Assembly: GCA_964404395.1 (NCBI GenBank)
Contig: CAYOKA010000008.1
Location: forward strand, 1 to 34,093
DNA from: JAAYBT01 sp964404395
Lineage (GTDB): Bacteria; Bacillota; Clostridia; Acetivibrionales; DTU013
DNA length: 34,093 bases
Direction of reading: 5' to 3'
Under the pieces are notes generated by a model. The model did not search any database and had not been told where the DNA came from. It worked only from the letters and a program-made list of their open reading frames with translations. This document shows positions 33,819 through 34,093 of this stretch, piece after piece. How positions within the stretch are numbered: the first letter of the stretch is position 1; each line of letters starts with the position of its first letter. The translations under genes were made by a program, and so were the position numbers.

Positions 33819-33834
33819 TGACAGGACTTGAACC
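33819..33834 (-). repeat. 16-bp inverted copy of the tRNA T arm
   Basis: TGACAGGACTTGAACC is the exact reverse complement of 33748-33763 in the tRNA. The two copies flank the terminator hairpin, so the long transcript could fold T arm onto this copy. Confidence 0.75.
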
Positions 33835-33835
33835 A

Positions 33836-33874
33836 GGGGACATATCTGGTTGAGGCTGTGGCAGATGTGTCCCC
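33836..33874 (+). repeat. 13-bp hairpin element (GGGGACA...TGTCCCC), REP/MITE-like
   Basis: GGGGACATATCTG (33836-33848) pairs fully, with one wobble, to CAGATGTGTCCCC (33862-33874) around a 13-base loop. GGGGAC...GTCCCC hairpins recall the REP-like elements mobilised by RAYT transposases; that link is inference. Confidence 0.5.
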
Positions 33875-33902
33875 ATACATTGTTCCAGGCACAAGGCGTT
33901 AA

Positions 33903-33927
33903 AAAAACGTGCTAAACGCACGTTTTT
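33903..33927. terminator. bidirectional terminator hairpin
   Basis: AAAAACGTGC, loop TAAAC, GCACGTTTTT: perfect ten-base stem with A-tract and T-tract, usable in both directions. Confidence 0.75.
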
Positions 33928-33938
33928 AGCCGAAGTGT

Positions 33939-33992
33939 GCCGAGACTAAAGTCGAGGCAGCAGTATGCGAGCTTCTTTAGGACGTAAGAAGC
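33939..33992 (+). other. two adjacent hairpins, possible structured RNA
   Basis: First, 33939-33958: GCC-GA-GACT-AA-AGTC-GA-GGC, a stem with a symmetrical GA/GA internal loop. Second, 33971-33992: GCTTCTT, eight-base loop, AAGAAGC. They lie directly upstream of the duplicated tRNA end. I do not recognise a known RNA family. Confidence 0.4.
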
Positions 33993-34005
33993 GCAGCAGA
34001 CGGTC

Positions 34006-34024
34006 AGTCCTGTCACTCCGACCA
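34006..34024 (+). repeat. 19-bp direct repeat, second copy of the tRNA-Pro 3' end
   Basis: Identical to the last 19 bases of tRNA-Pro including CCA. The bases before it (CGGTC) look like a shortened T loop (GGT-CA-GTCC versus GGTTCAAGTCC). No full tRNA precedes it. Bases 34025-34093 contain no feature I can support. Confidence 0.7.
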
Positions 34025-34093
34025 AATTTGAAACGAGTGGGATCAATATCAGTCCAGTGGTTGGTTTTGCAAGTAATGGGCATAATAATGGAA

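Noticed and set aside
33930..34024. Second tRNA gene ending at the duplicated 3' end
   Set aside because: No matching 5' acceptor strand, no D arm, and the T loop is shortened; only the last 19 bases are tRNA-like.
33754..34024. Complete integrative element between the two 19-bp repeats
   Set aside because: Only 233 bases between the copies and no integrase or other gene; reported as scar or MITE-like instead.
1..34093. CRISPR array, prophage or insertion sequence
   Set aside because: No regularly spaced repeats, transposase, integrase or phage genes were seen on either strand.
1..34093. CcpA cre sites near the operon promoters
   Set aside because: I looked for the TGWAANCGNTNWCA pattern in the main intergenic regions and saw no convincing match; a matrix scan could still find weak ones.

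Overview
The window looks like a chromosomal segment of a plant-polysaccharide-degrading Clostridia (low-to-moderate GC, strong AGGAGG ribosome sites, sigma-A-type promoters, YtcQ/LplBC-type sugar ABC transporter without its own ATPase, membrane-anchored AraC regulator). I cannot name the species.

Layout. 1-742: start of tadA (minus strand, running off the window), its promoter, and a decayed nagB fragment. 743-4159: a GntR/LacI-type (AraR-like) regulator divergent from a URO-D-family gene, then an in-frame relic joining the start of an aldolase (DHDPS family) to the end of a short-chain dehydrogenase, then a YhcH/NanQ-type anomerase-like gene. This block is visibly more AT-rich and partly eroded. 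4504-6726: topB on the minus strand. 7117-22585: a long plus-strand run with GH127 beta-L-arabinofuranosidase, GH31 alpha-xylosidase, type-B carboxylesterase, GH51 arabinofuranosidase, a small Cys-rich DUF6171-like protein, GH39 and GH120 beta-xylosidases, a methyl-accepting chemotaxis protein and a membrane AraC regulator, closed by a terminator. 22772-26456: two permeases and a lipoprotein binding protein, closed by a second terminator. 26641-33531: two GH29 alpha-L-fucosidases, GH42 beta-galactosidase and a second GH51. 33697-33772: tRNA-Pro(UGG), followed by a structured 250-bp stretch that ends in a 19-bp duplicate of the tRNA 3' end.

How it works together (inference). None of the eight glycosidases nor the esterase has a visible signal peptide, so the binding protein and permeases probably import branched oligosaccharides that are then trimmed in the cytoplasm. 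The set of activities (alpha-xylosidase, beta-xylosidases, alpha- and beta-L-arabinofuranosidases, beta-galactosidase, alpha-fucosidases, esterase) matches the known side chains of xyloglucan (X, L, F, S, T, U) unusually well, although arabinoxylan or pectin/extensin side chains remain possible. No backbone-cleaving beta-glucosidase is in the window. The chemoreceptor and membrane AraC regulator inside the cluster suggest that sensing, motility and catabolism of the same glycan are linked. A near-perfect AraR-type operator (ACTTGT-GCAT-ACAAGT) overlaps the promoter of the first glycosidase operon, which suggests arabinose control.
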